Assembly: GCF_025463825.1 (NCBI RefSeq)
Contig: NZ_JAODBG010000025.1
Location: 1-56,033, forward strand
Source of the DNA: Cryobacterium sp.
GTDB taxonomy: Bacteria > Actinomycetota > Actinomycetes > Actinomycetales > Microbacteriaceae
Direction: 5' to 3'
Length of the DNA: 56,033 bases
Position numbers and translations under genes: made by a program. Every line of letters begins with the position of its first letter. The first letter of the stretch is position 1. The notes below the pieces were generated by a model. That model saw only the letters and a list, made by a program, of their open reading frames with translations. It did not search any database and was not told where the DNA came from. This document shows, piece after piece, positions 17,458-26,491 of the stretch.

Positions 17458-19047
17458 CTACAGGTCAGGCAGGAACTGCAGCCACGCCAGCCGCCGGTCG
17501 CCGCGAGGATCTGATTCCACCCGATCCTCCTCGTCGAAGATCAACGTCAGGCGGTCCTGCTCGGTGTAGACCGGCCAGCCCGGCCCGGTCAGGCCGGTGG
17601 CCATGAAACGCAACCAATGCGTGCGCATCCGGTCGCCGGTACGCAGAAAGCTCTCCCGCCCGCCCAGGGCCGTGAGCCGGCGTAATTGGCGGTCAGCGGC
17701 CGACGTGGAGAGGGCGAGCAGCTCGAGACCGTGGGTGGCATCGTAGCCGAGGAGGCGCAGCAGCCGGGGGGCCAGGTCGAAGCGGTAGAGGTACACCGGT
17801 GCCGACCGCGAGTGCAACTCGGCGACCTGCACGCTGGGAAACCAAAACGCGTAGTCGGCGCCGAAATCCACTTCGGCACGCAGCGCCGGCAGCGCCGAGT
17901 ACACCAGCCGCATGCCGTCGTGCGAGCCGGGTGGGGCCTCGTCGAACAGTGACTGGATGCGCTGGATAGACCGGGGCAGGATGTCGATCCGGCCGCGGAA
18001 CAGCGAGCCCTCCCGGTCGTTGGTGCCGATGATCAGCGGCAGCGGATGGGCGTGGCCCCGCCGGAAGGCGTCCAGCGGGCGCTCGGGCAGGAAATCCCCG
18101 TCGACGACGGGGGCCATACAGAAGGTTCCCGGGTCGACATCCGGAGTGCGCCGCTGCAGCACCACAGCGGCACGCACCAGAGCGGGCCAGGGAGCAGTGG
18201 CGAGCAGTTCGGCGGCGGGCCGCCGTCCGCCGGCGAGCTCCGTCCCGCGGCCCTGCCGCAGTACCTTGACAAAATCGGCTGCCCAACGACCGGCGAGCGC
18301 GGGTGAGTATGCGGCGTTCGACGGCGGGCTCTGGGCGATCGCCCGGGCGAACAGGCCGCCGGCCGCGGGCGTCGCGAGCAACGTGACCACGGCGTTGCCG
18401 CCGGCGGACTCGCCGGCCACGGTGACGTTGTCGGGGTCGCCGCCGAACGCGCGGATGTTGTCCCGCACCCATTCCAGGGCCGTGACCTGGTCGCGCAACC
18501 CGAGGTTGCTCTCGAAGCGGCGGCTGCGGGTACTGAATCGGCTGAAGTCGAGGTAGCCGAGGGCGCCCAGCCGATAATTGAGGGCGACGTAGATGGTCTG
18601 GCCGCTCTGCACGATGGTGCGGCTGCGATCCGTGAAATCCTGCGAGCATCCGGAGGTGTACCCGCCGCCGTGGATGAAGACCATCACCGGCAGGTCGGTG
18701 GCGCCCGGTCGGGCGGTGGGTCGTTGCACGTTCAGGGTGAGGCAGTCCTCGCCCATCCGGGTGCGGCGGTCGACCCCCTTGAATTGGGTGCCGCGGTCTT
18801 GCGGGGCGACGGGGCCGTAGGCGCTGGCGTCGCGCACGCCCGTCCAGGGGATCACCGGTTGCGGTGCCCGGAACCGCAGCTGGCCCACCGGTGGGGCGGC
18901 GTAGGGAATTCCGCGCCAGGTTTGCACCCCTGCGTCGGGGCGGCTGCCGCGCACCAGACCGCCGGTCACGCGCACCTGGAGCGGCCAGGACCGGGTTGCG
19001 GTTGGTGTTTGTTTCGCCGGGACGTTCTCCGGCAGAGGGCGGAACAT
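17458..19047 (-). CDS. Type B carboxylesterase
   Basis: A 529-residue alpha/beta-hydrolase. The oxyanion hole HGGGYTSG and the nucleophile elbow VAGESAGGNAV (Ser) are clear, and the family start GLVRGSRPDAGVQTWRGIPYA is present. It hydrolyses carboxylic esters of unknown identity. No signal peptide is evident. GAGGGAAACACC precedes the ATG. It forms a likely operon with the downstream-reading flavodoxin-like gene, 58 bases away. Confidence 0.9.
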   Translation of the reverse strand: MFRPLPENVPAKQTPTATRSWPLQVRVTGGLVRGSRPDAGVQTWRGIPYAAPPVGQLRFRAPQPVIPWTGVRDASAYGPVAPQDRGTQFKGVDRRTRMGEDCLTLNVQRPTARPGATDLPVMVFIHGGGYTSGCSQDFTDRSRTIVQSGQTIYVALNYRLGALGYLDFSRFSTRSRRFESNLGLRDQVTALEWVRDNIRAFGGDPDNVTVAGESAGGNAVVTLLATPAAGGLFARAIAQSPPSNAAYSPALAGRWAADFVKVLRQGRGTELAGGRRPAAELLATAPWPALVRAAVVLQRRTPDVDPGTFCMAPVVDGDFLPERPLDAFRRGHAHPLPLIIGTNDREGSLFRGRIDILPRSIQRIQSLFDEAPPGSHDGMRLVYSALPALRAEVDFGADYAFWFPSVQVAELHSRSAPVYLYRFDLAPRLLRLLGYDATHGLELLALSTSAADRQLRRLTALGGRESFLRTGDRMRTHWLRFMATGLTGPGWPVYTEQDRLTLIFDEEDRVESDPRGDRRLAWLQFLPDL

Positions 19048-19105
19048 GGTGTTTCCCTCCTGCCCCGGATCGGGTGCTCCGGGCCTTCTCGTCTCGTAGC
19101 GGTCC

Positions 19106-19831
19106 TCACGGATTCGGTTCGAACCCGAACCTCTCGCCGGCGTCCCAGGCTTCGCGCAGGTTGCCGTAGGCGGGGATGCCCCGGTTGACCTTGAGGATCG
19201 CCGCCAGGTGCATCAGGTTCCAGGTCATGAAGGTGGTGTTGCGGTTGGTGAACTCGTTTTCGGGGCCGCCCGATCCAGGATCGAGGTAGCTGGGGCCCGG
19301 ACCGATCTCGCCGATCCAGCCGGCATCCGCGGCGGGTGGGATCGTGTAGCCGATGTGTTGCAGGCTGTAGAGCACGTTGGAGGAGCAGTGCTTCACGCCG
19401 TCCTCGTTGCCGGTGATGATGGCCCCGCCCACCTTGCCGTAGTAGATGTACTGGCCCTCGTCGTTGTACTCGCCCGACATTGCATACAACCGCTCGATGA
19501 CCCGCTTGGTGACTGAGCTGTTGTCACCGAGCCAGATCGGCCCGCCGATCACCAGGATGTCGGCGGCGGCGACCTTGTCGAACAATGCCGGCCAGGCATC
19601 CGTCGCCCAGCCGTGCTCGGTCATGTCGGGATACACGCCGGTGGCGATGTCGTGGTCGACGGCGCGGATCTCCTCGACGTGCACGCCCTGCGCGCGCATG
19701 AGGTTGGCGCTGAGGCCGATGATGCCCTCGGTGTTGCTGATCACGGGGCTGCGCTTGAGGGTGCAGTTGATGAAGAGGGCGCGCAGGCCGTGGTACTCGA
19801 ACGAGGCCTGGGTGTTCCGCGTCGTCGCCAT
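19106..19831 (-). CDS. Flavodoxin-fold NAD(P)H-dependent FMN reductase-like protein
   Basis: A 241-residue protein with a flavodoxin-like fold: ALFINCTLKRSP (phosphate loop), VIGGPIWLGDNSSVTKRVIER and KVGGAIITGNEDG. These match the NADPH-dependent FMN reductase/flavodoxin family. It probably binds FMN and reduces quinones or nitro compounds. The ATG at 19831 lacks a clear ribosome-binding site. An in-frame TTG four codons upstream is possible. Confidence 0.8.
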   Translation of the reverse strand: MATTRNTQASFEYHGLRALFINCTLKRSPVISNTEGIIGLSANLMRAQGVHVEEIRAVDHDIATGVYPDMTEHGWATDAWPALFDKVAAADILVIGGPIWLGDNSSVTKRVIERLYAMSGEYNDEGQYIYYGKVGGAIITGNEDGVKHCSSNVLYSLQHIGYTIPPAADAGWIGEIGPGPSYLDPGSGGPENEFTNRNTTFMTWNLMHLAAILKVNRGIPAYGNLREAWDAGERFGFEPNP

Positions 19832-19915
19832 GAGGGCAGTCAATCACCGGCCCCCGACCCCGTCTAGCCCGGTACGGATGCGCCGTGACTGAGGTCATTC
19901 GTGTTCGTTTGCAGA

Positions 19916-19950
19916 CTTCCGGCCTTCGTTTCGGAAACGAAGGCCGGAAG
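19916..19950. terminator. Long perfect hairpin downstream of the MFS gene
   Basis: CTTCCGGCCTTCGTTTC is followed one base later by its exact complement, a 14-17 base-pair stem closed by a TTCGGAA turn. It lies 16 bases beyond the MFS stop. T-tracts are weak on both sides. Confidence 0.65.
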
Positions 19951-19966
19951 CTCGCACAGGAACGAC

Positions 19967-21148
19967 TCAGGCGCGGGCGGGCCGGCGTGACCCGAAGCGG
20001 TGAGCCAGGAACAGCACGGGGACGAGCAGTGCCGCCGGCAACAGGAAGGCGGCGGCGAGCCCGGTGGAGTCGGCGAGCAGGCCGACCAGGACGGCGCCGA
20101 GCACGGCTCCGGCGTAGTTGAACAGGTTCACCCTGGCGATCACCTCGTCGCTGCGGGCCTCGTGCAACTCGCCGGCCGCGCTGAACGCCAGTGGCACCAG
20201 GGCGCCCACCCCGAAGCCGGCGAGGGCGAAGCCGGCAACGGCCGCTCCGGCGGAGGGCAGTGTCGCGACGACAAGACAGCCGACGATGGCGAGGACGGTG
20301 GTGCAGACGGCGACGACCGTGCGCCCGTACCGGCGCACCAGCACGTCGGCGCCGATGCGGGTGACCAGGATGGCGGCCTGGTACGCGGCGTAGCCGAGCG
20401 GGGCGATCACGGCGCCGGAGAGCAGCACGTCGTGCAGGTACACGGTGCTCCAGGTGCTCACCGCGGAGTCGACCACGAACGCCGCGAGCACCACGGTGCC
20501 GAACAGGGCGATGCCGCGGTGGGGGAGCTTGCCTTGCGGAGCCGCATCCGGAGCGGGCACTCTGGTCAGTCGCGGGTCGAATCCGCGCACGCCGAGGATC
20601 GCGACGCCCAGGGCCACAGCGGCGCCCGCCACCAGGGCGATGCTCGCGTTGCTGGCGGTGCCGGCGACGGCCGACACCAGCAGGGCGCCCAGGATCGCGG
20701 CGCCGGTGTACCAGGCGAAGAAACCGGCCATCACCGACACCCCCGCTCGTTGCTGCACGAGAACTCCCTGCATGGCGCCGCCGGCGTCGACGATTCCCAG
20801 GCCCACCCCGTAGATCGCGAACGCAGCGATGAATTCCGGCAGACCCACCGGCGAGGCGATCAGGGGCAGCGCGACCGCCTTGAGCAGCAGGCCCACTACC
20901 AGCGCCACCCGGCTGCCCCAGCGCAGGGCGAGTCGGTCGGCCAGCACCGAGCCGCCGGCTGCCGCCACACAGACCAGCAGCACGATAAGAGACACCACGG
21001 TGTCATCGATGGCATACCGGCTCTTGAGGTTGGGTAGCGATGTCACAACCACGGCGTAGCCAAAGCCCTGGGCGGCGTAGCTTGCGCTCACCGCAACCCG
21101 GGACCGCTCTAAACCGACCGAGGACTGGACGGTGGTCGGTGCGCTCAT
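19967..21148 (-). CDS. MFS transporter
   Basis: A 393-residue protein with about 12 hydrophobic helices. The loop DRLALRWGSRVALV between helices 2 and 3 fits the MFS motif A position. Substrate unknown. It resembles small drug/sugar efflux proteins with a large gap between the two six-helix halves (residues about 195-220). GGAG lies 7 bases before the ATG at 21148. The 248-base gap to the divergent deaminase gene shows no further gene. Confidence 0.87.
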   Translation of the reverse strand: MSAPTTVQSSVGLERSRVAVSASYAAQGFGYAVVVTSLPNLKSRYAIDDTVVSLIVLLVCVAAAGGSVLADRLALRWGSRVALVVGLLLKAVALPLIASPVGLPEFIAAFAIYGVGLGIVDAGGAMQGVLVQQRAGVSVMAGFFAWYTGAAILGALLVSAVAGTASNASIALVAGAAVALGVAILGVRGFDPRLTRVPAPDAAPQGKLPHRGIALFGTVVLAAFVVDSAVSTWSTVYLHDVLLSGAVIAPLGYAAYQAAILVTRIGADVLVRRYGRTVVAVCTTVLAIVGCLVVATLPSAGAAVAGFALAGFGVGALVPLAFSAAGELHEARSDEVIARVNLFNYAGAVLGAVLVGLLADSTGLAAAFLLPAALLVPVLFLAHRFGSRRPARA

Positions 21149-21396
21149 GGGCGGCTCCAGGTCGGTGGGTAAACGCACGCTGCCGAGGGGCCGTGGGCGA
21201 TCTCGGGGTTGTCTTAAGTGGCTGCGGGCTCCAATCTGGTCTATCTGTCGCGAAGCCACAAGCGAAAGTGACTTCCGGCCTCCATCCGGGGCGCTGTGGG
21301 CTCCGGGCTCCCGCGGCTAACCTGCTGGAAACATCCGCCTCGTACGCTGTGAGGTCTCGGCGGCCGCGCGGTGCGGCGCCCAACCGAAAGGCCCCC

Positions 21397-21984
21397 ATGG
21401 AGACCGAATTCACCCTGTCGCTGCCGAGGTGGCTGGCCGACCTGATGCCGGGCCTCCCGACGGCCCTAACCACCCTCGACGAGCGGATGGCGCTGGTCAA
21501 CTCGCTGGCCGACCGGAATTTCCGCGAGGGCAACGGCGGCCCGTTCGCGGCGATCGTCGTCGACGCCGTCTCCGGGGAGCTGGTGTCGGTGGGCGTGAAC
21601 GTGGTGCTGTCCTCCGGCATCGCCGGGGCGCACGCCGAGATCATGGCTCTCGGCCTGGCGCAGCGGGCCACAGGGTCATGGGACCTCGGTGCCGACCCGG
21701 CCCGGCCGCTGGAGCTGGTGGTCAACTGGCGCCCGTGCGTCATGTGTTACGGGGCAACCATGTGGTCCGGCGTGCGGCGCCTGGTCGTGGCCGGCTCGGG
21801 TTCAGAGCTCGAGGCGCTCACCGGTTTCGACGAGGGCCCCATGCGCGAGGACTGGGCCGAGCAATTTGAGGCCAGAGGCATCACCGTGGTGCAGGGCGTC
21901 GGTCGGGACGAGGCACTTCGGGTCTTCCGCGAGTACGGCGAAGCCGACGTGCTGGTGTACAACGCCCGTGGTGGGGTTGACTAG
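21397..21984 (+). CDS. Cytidine/deoxycytidylate-fold nucleoside deaminase, guanine deaminase-like
   Basis: A 195-residue zinc deaminase. AGAHAEIMAL supplies the zinc His and catalytic Glu, and PCVMCYGAT supplies the two zinc cysteines. The layout resembles small guanine deaminases and tRNA-adenosine-deaminase relatives. The substrate is not certain. It is followed 5 bases later by an MFS exporter, so a purine-related transport/degradation pair is plausible but unproven. Confidence 0.85.
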   Translation: METEFTLSLPRWLADLMPGLPTALTTLDERMALVNSLADRNFREGNGGPFAAIVVDAVSGELVSVGVNVVLSSGIAGAHAEIMALGLAQRATGSWDLGADPARPLELVVNWRPCVMCYGATMWSGVRRLVVAGSGSELEALTGFDEGPMREDWAEQFEARGITVVQGVGRDEALRVFREYGEADVLVYNARGGVD

Positions 21985-21988
21985 CGGG

Positions 21989-23362
21989 ATGACCCCCAGT
22001 CAGCGGCGCGTCCTCGTGGTGGCCATCCTGGCGTCCTTCGTGGCATTCCTGGACGGCTCGATCATCAACGTGGCGCTGCCGGCCATCTCCCGCGACCTCG
22101 GCGGCGGGCTCGCACTGCAACAGTGGGTTGTTGACGGCTACCTGCTCAGCCTGGGCGCGCTTATCCTCGTCGCCGGCTCACTCTCCGACACCTTCGGCCG
22201 GGTGCGCGTGCTGCGGGCGGGGCTGCTCTGGTTCGGCATCACCTCGCTGGCCTGCGGCCTGGCACCCACCGGCGTGGTGCTGGTCGTCGCCCGGCTGCTG
22301 CAGGGGGTGGCGGCGGCGCTGCTGGTGCCGAGCTCGTTGGCCCTGATCACGGCGCGGTTCAGCGGTGTTGCGCAGGGCAAGGCCATTGGCGCCTGGACCG
22401 GCTGGACCGGGGCCGCCGGCATCGCCGGCCCGCTGTTGGGCGGCGTCCTCGTGGACGCGGCCAGCTGGCGGCTGGTGTTCTTCATCAACGTGATCCCGAT
22501 CGCGGTCACCATGGTCCTGCTGCGGCGGGTGGAGGAACCCAGCATGCCCGTCGCGGGCGCCCGGATCGACCTGCTCGGCGCCGGTCTGGCCGTGCTGGGG
22601 CTCGGCGGGCCGGTCTTCGCTCTCATCGAGCAGGGCCGGTTCGGCTGGGGGAGTCCGGTCGTCTACCTGCCCATGGCGGTCGGATTGCTCGCGTTCGCAG
22701 CCTACCTCTGGTGGGAGGCCCGCGCGCCGCACCCGATGATGCCGCTCGGGTTGTTCCGCGTGCGCAACTTCGCCGTGGGCAACCTCGCCACCGTCGGCAT
22801 TTACGCCGCCCTCAACCTCGGGTTCTTCCTCTTCGCCCTGTATCTGCAGCAGGTGGCGGCGTTCTCGGCCACGCTCGCCGGGTTCGCCGGGATCCCGGCG
22901 ACGGTGATGATGATCTTCTTCGCCACCCTGGCCGGCCGGCACGGGCCGCGGCTCTTCATGACCGTCGGCCCGTTCGTGGCCGGCGCCGGGTTCCTGTTGC
23001 TGCTCACCGCGGTGCCACCGGTCGACTTCTGGCTGCATGTTTTGCCCGGCATCCTGCTGGTGGGCCTGGGCCTGGCGATCACGGTGGCGCCGCTCACGTC
23101 CGCGGTACTCGGCTCCATCCACCCCGGCCAGGCCGGAATCGGCTCGGCCGTCAACAACGCCGTGGCCCGGGTGGCCGGCCTCGTCGCCATCGCCATGACC
23201 GGCACCATCGTCGGCTCGGCCCTGGACGTCGCCGGCTTCCAGCGCGCGATGGTGGTCGTGGCCGCGCTGATGTTCGCCGGGGGCATCGTGTCGTGGTTGG
23301 GCATCCGCGCCCCGGCGCCGAGACCGGGTGCACCGGCGCCGGCCGTCGAGGAGCGGGCATGA
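21989..23362 (+). CDS. MFS transporter, EmrB/QacA (DHA2) family
   Basis: A 457-residue protein with about 14 predicted helices. AFLDGSIINVALPAI is the typical helix 1 motif of DHA2 drug exporters, and DTFGRVRVLRAG lies in motif A. It is probably a proton-driven exporter of amphiphilic compounds. The start overlaps no gene but lies 4 bases after the deaminase stop. Its stop overlaps the next start as ATGA. Confidence 0.88.
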   Translation: MTPSQRRVLVVAILASFVAFLDGSIINVALPAISRDLGGGLALQQWVVDGYLLSLGALILVAGSLSDTFGRVRVLRAGLLWFGITSLACGLAPTGVVLVVARLLQGVAAALLVPSSLALITARFSGVAQGKAIGAWTGWTGAAGIAGPLLGGVLVDAASWRLVFFINVIPIAVTMVLLRRVEEPSMPVAGARIDLLGAGLAVLGLGGPVFALIEQGRFGWGSPVVYLPMAVGLLAFAAYLWWEARAPHPMMPLGLFRVRNFAVGNLATVGIYAALNLGFFLFALYLQQVAAFSATLAGFAGIPATVMMIFFATLAGRHGPRLFMTVGPFVAGAGFLLLLTAVPPVDFWLHVLPGILLVGLGLAITVAPLTSAVLGSIHPGQAGIGSAVNNAVARVAGLVAIAMTGTIVGSALDVAGFQRAMVVVAALMFAGGIVSWLGIRAPAPRPGAPAPAVEERA

Positions 23363-23772
23363 CCCCCGCGCACCCGCTGCTCTTCGACGAACCGGATGCG
23401 GCGCTGGACCGCCTGCGGGCGGTGTGCCTGGTCTTGCCCGAGGCCGTGGAGGTGCTCGCCTGGGGCCGCCCCACCTTCCGCGCCGGCAAGAAGATCTTCG
23501 TCACCGCCGGCGCCAGCATGGACCGGCCGCACAGCATCGTCTTCAAGCCCGACCCCGAGGAACGACGGGCCCTCGTGCAGGACCCGCGGTTCTTCGTCCC
23601 GCCGTATTACGGGCCCGCGGGCTGGCTCGCCATCGACTTCGGCGCGCCCGACACCGACTGGGTGGAACTGGCCGAACTAGCGGAGACGTCGTACCGGCAG
23701 GTGGCCCTCAAGCGTCAGCTGGTCGAATTGGACCGCCGACGGGCGAACCTGGCATCGGAGGGCCACGAATAG
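23359..23772 (+). CDS. MmcQ/YjbR-family DNA-binding-fold protein
   Basis: A 137-residue member of the MmcQ/YjbR family (LPEAVEVLAWGRPTFRAGKKIF, then SIVFKPDPEERRALVQ and GWLAIDFG). The family has a double-stranded-DNA-binding-like fold, but its function is unknown. It is translationally coupled to the exporter upstream. Confidence 0.85.
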   Translation: MTPAHPLLFDEPDAALDRLRAVCLVLPEAVEVLAWGRPTFRAGKKIFVTAGASMDRPHSIVFKPDPEERRALVQDPRFFVPPYYGPAGWLAIDFGAPDTDWVELAELAETSYRQVALKRQLVELDRRRANLASEGHE

Positions 23773-23776
23773 CTGC

Positions 23777-23782
23777 TATAGT
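23777..23782 (+). promoter_or_regulatory. Probable -10 box TATAGT of tRNA-Arg
   Basis: TATAGT lies 43 bases before the mature tRNA. No clear TTGACA box is seen at the right distance. Confidence 0.4.
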
Positions 23783-23825
23783 TTTCAAGTTGTCTTCGAG
23801 CGTTTGCGCTGCAGGAGTCACCACT

Positions 23826-23898
23826 GCGCCCGTAGCTCAACGGATAGAGCATCTGACTACGGATCAGAAGGTTGGGGGTTCGAATCCCTTCGGGCGCA
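23826..23898 (+). tRNA. tRNA-Arg(ACG)
   Basis: The acceptor stem GCGCCCG pairs with CGGGCGC, with discriminator A. The anticodon stem-loop TCTGA-CTACGGA-TCAGA carries ACG, whose A34 is the substrate of TadA (gene at 31831). The T-loop is GGGTTCGAATCCC. CCA is not encoded. Confidence 0.96.
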
Positions 23899-23930
23899 CA
23901 GAGAATCACCGGCCGTACAGCCGGGAAGTA

Positions 23931-23959
23931 CCCCGCGATCGCACAGATCGCGGGGTTTT
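23931..23959 (+). terminator. Rho-independent terminator after tRNA-Arg
   Basis: CCCCGCGATC pairs with GATCGCGGGG around a 5-base loop and is followed by TTTTC. Confidence 0.88.
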
Positions 23960-23992
23960 CTGTTTCCCGGACGCCGCGCTTCTGCTGCTTGG

Positions 23993-24565
23993 TCAGGCGC
24001 GTTGATGCGCCAGTTCGGCGAGGACGCCGGCCAACCGGCGGCCAAACTGCGGCGGCACGTTCTCCGGCAACGCCGCCACCGGCCACCAAGCCACATCCTC
24101 GCTCTCGGCGCTCGCCACCGGCGCCGCCTCCGGCCGGGCGATCGCGGCAAAACCCACGTCCCAGTGCACGCTGCAGCGGAACCCGCCGCCCAGGCCGTGC
24201 CGGTCCACGTCGAGTAGGGCGCCGATGGGGGACAGGTCGTCGATGCCGCACTCTTCCCGGGCCTCCCGGTACGCGGCCTCCGCCACCGACCCGTCGACGG
24301 GCTCGACGTGACCGCCCAACTGCACCCAGAACCGGCCCTTCTTGTGGAAACAGAGCAGGACCCGCGCCAGGTCGGGCGTGAAGACGAAGCAGCTTCCGGT
24401 GACGTGCTCCGGGCCGCCGTCCCGCGCCAGCGCCGTGTGCGGAGAACCGCCGACGAACGAGAGGTACTCGTCGCGCAGGGCCGCCTGCTCCGGTCCGAGC
24501 GGCAGCCACTGTCGTAGCCGCGTGACGAGGTCGGCGGCGGGAGCGGGAAGTGCGGCAGTGGTCAT
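23993..24565 (-). CDS. Nudix hydrolase
   Basis: A 190-residue protein with a Nudix box at about residues 85-107 (GGHVEPVDG ... REAREECGI). The catalytic REXXEE core is intact, but the first Glu of the box is replaced by Gly. Family members cleave nucleoside diphosphates linked to other groups, and the substrate is unknown. The ATG is preferred over upstream codons because the homology begins right after it and TACGCT lies 5 bases before it. Confidence 0.85.
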   Translation of the reverse strand: MTTAALPAPAADLVTRLRQWLPLGPEQAALRDEYLSFVGGSPHTALARDGGPEHVTGSCFVFTPDLARVLLCFHKKGRFWVQLGGHVEPVDGSVAEAAYREAREECGIDDLSPIGALLDVDRHGLGGGFRCSVHWDVGFAAIARPEAAPVASAESEDVAWWPVAALPENVPPQFGRRLAGVLAELAHQRA

Positions 24566-24608
24566 GTTCGAGCGTAGCCGCCGCCGTGGGGCGCCAGGTG
24601 AATCCGGC

Positions 24609-24674
24609 CAACTGTGCCCAGTGCGGACAATTGGTCCCGGTGTGCCGGGTGCACTTGTCCGCGCGGGCAACAGA
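24609..24674. repeat. Dispersed palindromic element A, copy 1
   Basis: A 66-base imperfect palindrome with core GCGGACAATTG in the left arm and ACTTGTCCGC in the right arm. The arms meet at a CCCGG-TGTG-CCGGG tip. It matches copies at 52425 and 55102. This copy lies between two same-strand genes and is the most diverged. Confidence 0.8.
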
Positions 24675-24693
24675 TGTGCGCCTGCGCCACCGG

Positions 24694-24879
24694 TCAGTGC
24701 ACCTTCTCGATGATGAAATCGGAGCCTGGGAACACCAGGGATTCGTGTCCGTCATCGAACGTGACCAGATACGGCGGTTCTCCGTCCTGGCCGCGGACCT
24801 CGCGAACCGTACCGTGCCGGTCGGCAGTCGTATCGGTTTTGCCTCTAATGATGATGCGGTCGTTTTCTGTTGCGCGCAT
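24694..24879 (-). CDS. DUF1918 domain protein
   Basis: A 61-residue protein that is a complete DUF1918 domain: an SH3-like small beta barrel with RHGTVREV and PYLVTFDDGHESLVFPG. Function is unknown; the family is common in actinobacteria. An excellent CAGGAGG lies before the ATG. A TAGCCT hexamer at 24900-24905 (minus strand) would give a leader of about 14 bases. Confidence 0.88.
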   Translation of the reverse strand: MRATENDRIIIRGKTDTTADRHGTVREVRGQDGEPPYLVTFDDGHESLVFPGSDFIIEKVH

Positions 24880-25235
24880 GACGCCACCTCCTGAGGGGCA
24901 GGCTACGCTCGCGCCCTCCGGATGGACAGGGCCACCGACCGCAGACTCGCGCGCCGGGCGCGGAGGTAAAATGAGATAACCTTAGTTCCGTTGCGCGAAC
25001 GAGGCAGGCCGACGGGGCGGCGTCGGACCGGCAGCACGGCTGCGGTCCACTCGGTTCGTCCGCACATAGATTCCCGGCCAGGCAACGTTCGGGTCGCCAG
25101 ACCGGGGAGGCAGTCCCCGCAAGGGAGTGCCACGGCGGGGCGAGGGGTAGGGCCCTTGTCTCGCCGCTTAAGCCGAACACCAGATGGGCCGGTCAGTGGC
25201 CCAGACAGTGGTACCGGTGAACGGTGCCGATCAAC
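24880..25235. other. 356-base gap without a convincing gene
   Basis: It holds the probable DUF1918 promoter at its left end. Near 24962-24979, on the plus strand, GGAGG is followed by the two-codon frame ATG AGA TAA. I see no coding signal, tRNA or terminator in the remainder. Confidence 0.6.
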
Positions 25236-25682
25236 TCAGAGCGGCTGGTCCGGGCCCAGTCGAAGGCGGTCGCAGAGGGCGGTGAGCTGCAGCAGTTCGT
25301 CGGTGCTCAGCGTGTCGCCCACGCGGGTCGTGATCGACGACATGTGGTCAAGGGCAACCCGTCGGAACAGCGCATAGCCGGCGTCGGTCAGTTCGACGAT
25401 TGCGCCGCGGCCGTCATCGGGGTCGGCGTGCTTGTGCACGTACCCCCGGGAGGCCAGCCGGTCGACGAGACGGCTGACGCTGGGCTGGGTGAGCAGCACG
25501 TGCTTGTTGAGCTCCCGCAGACGGATGCTCCGCTCCGGCTGGCGGGACAGGTTGAACATGACGTCGTACTCGTTCATCGAGATCTCGCGGGAAGGGAACT
25601 CCTCGGCGAGGCTGCGCATGATGGCGACCTGGGCCCGAAACAGCGACTCCCAAGCGCCGACAGCTACCGCTCGATCGACCAT
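25236..25682 (-). CDS. MarR-family transcriptional regulator
   Basis: A 148-residue winged-helix protein: RLRELNKHVLLTQPSVSRLV is the recognition helix region and ADPDDGRGAIVELTDAGYAL the wing. MarR proteins are dimeric repressors often released by aromatic ligands. GAGAGGAGG precedes the ATG. No divergent partner gene is adjacent, so its target is unclear. Confidence 0.9.
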   Translation of the reverse strand: MVDRAVAVGAWESLFRAQVAIMRSLAEEFPSREISMNEYDVMFNLSRQPERSIRLRELNKHVLLTQPSVSRLVDRLASRGYVHKHADPDDGRGAIVELTDAGYALFRRVALDHMSSITTRVGDTLSTDELLQLTALCDRLRLGPDQPL

Positions 25683-25824
25683 GTTGCCTCCTCTCGGTGC
25701 CCCCGGGCATCCTGTCTTCAAGAGTATGGGACGCATGGAGCGTCCCGCCGCAGCCTAGCCCGTTGTCGCGGATTCTCGGCAGGGCATCGGCTCGGTATTC
25801 GTCAGGTGGGAGCACGCCAGGCGG

Positions 25825-26292
25825 TCAGAGGTCCCGCACGGCGCTGCCTGGGTAGTCCAGGATGAGGCCGGCCGCGTCGAATCTGAGCTCGCCGGCGTAG
25901 TCGAAGGTGGTCGACTCGTAGTCGAACGTCGACCCGACCGGGGTGCTGCTGCGGAGCGTGTAGCGCTGCTCGAGTCGGTGCACGCTGAGGTCGTTGACGG
26001 ACACGAACGCGGCCGCCACCTGCACCGGCTGGCCCGGAACAAACTGCAACCGGTGCAGGGGGAGAGTGTTCGTTCCGTTCGACGACTCGACATCGACGTC
26101 GACGCATCCCTCGAGATCGGGCCGTGCTTGGCCGTCGACGGTCCAGTAGGTGCCGGTGGCCTGCACGGTCACCCGTCGCTCGCCCGAGATCGTCGTGGCG
26201 ATCACCAGCGCTCGCCGGGTGTGCCAGCGCCGGTCGAGGTCGATTCGGTAGCCCACCGACCAGCCCCTCCCCGACTCGGTCGCCGTCGTCAC
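25825..26292 (-). CDS. Putative glycolipid-binding family protein, 5'-truncated
   Basis: 155 residues from a GTG. The segment WSVGYRIDLDRRWHTRRA through RFDAAGLILDYPG fits the putative glycolipid-binding family (PF06475-like), but the usual first 40 or so residues are missing. A different frame just upstream begins MELTDLPRLAAWRR at 26332, which looks like the family's N-terminus. The two pieces are out of register, next to an 8-base tandem duplication at 26293-26308. The locus is probably a decaying gene that may still yield a short protein. Confidence 0.6.
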   Translation of the reverse strand: MTTATESGRGWSVGYRIDLDRRWHTRRALVIATTISGERRVTVQATGTYWTVDGQARPDLEGCVDVDVESSNGTNTLPLHRLQFVPGQPVQVAAAFVSVNDLSVHRLEQRYTLRSSTPVGSTFDYESTTFDYAGELRFDAAGLILDYPGSAVRDL

Positions 26293-26491
26293 GCCGCCAA
26301 GCCGCCAAGCGGGGCAGATCGGTCAACTCCATGCGCTGACCATAGAACGATCACTGCGCCGCGGCACCGGCGATTCTCTGAATCCGGTCACAAAACCCGA
26401 AGCCACCCGGTCTTAGTACATGACCGACCGGTTCTCCCGGGCGGGGTGCGGCGGTGGCCGGCATGGATGACTACTTCGAACAGGCGGATGC

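Noticed and set aside
21397..23772. Horizontally acquired drug-resistance island
   Set aside because: The GC content and codon use match the surroundings, no mobile-element genes are present, and DHA2 exporters are ordinary chromosomal genes.
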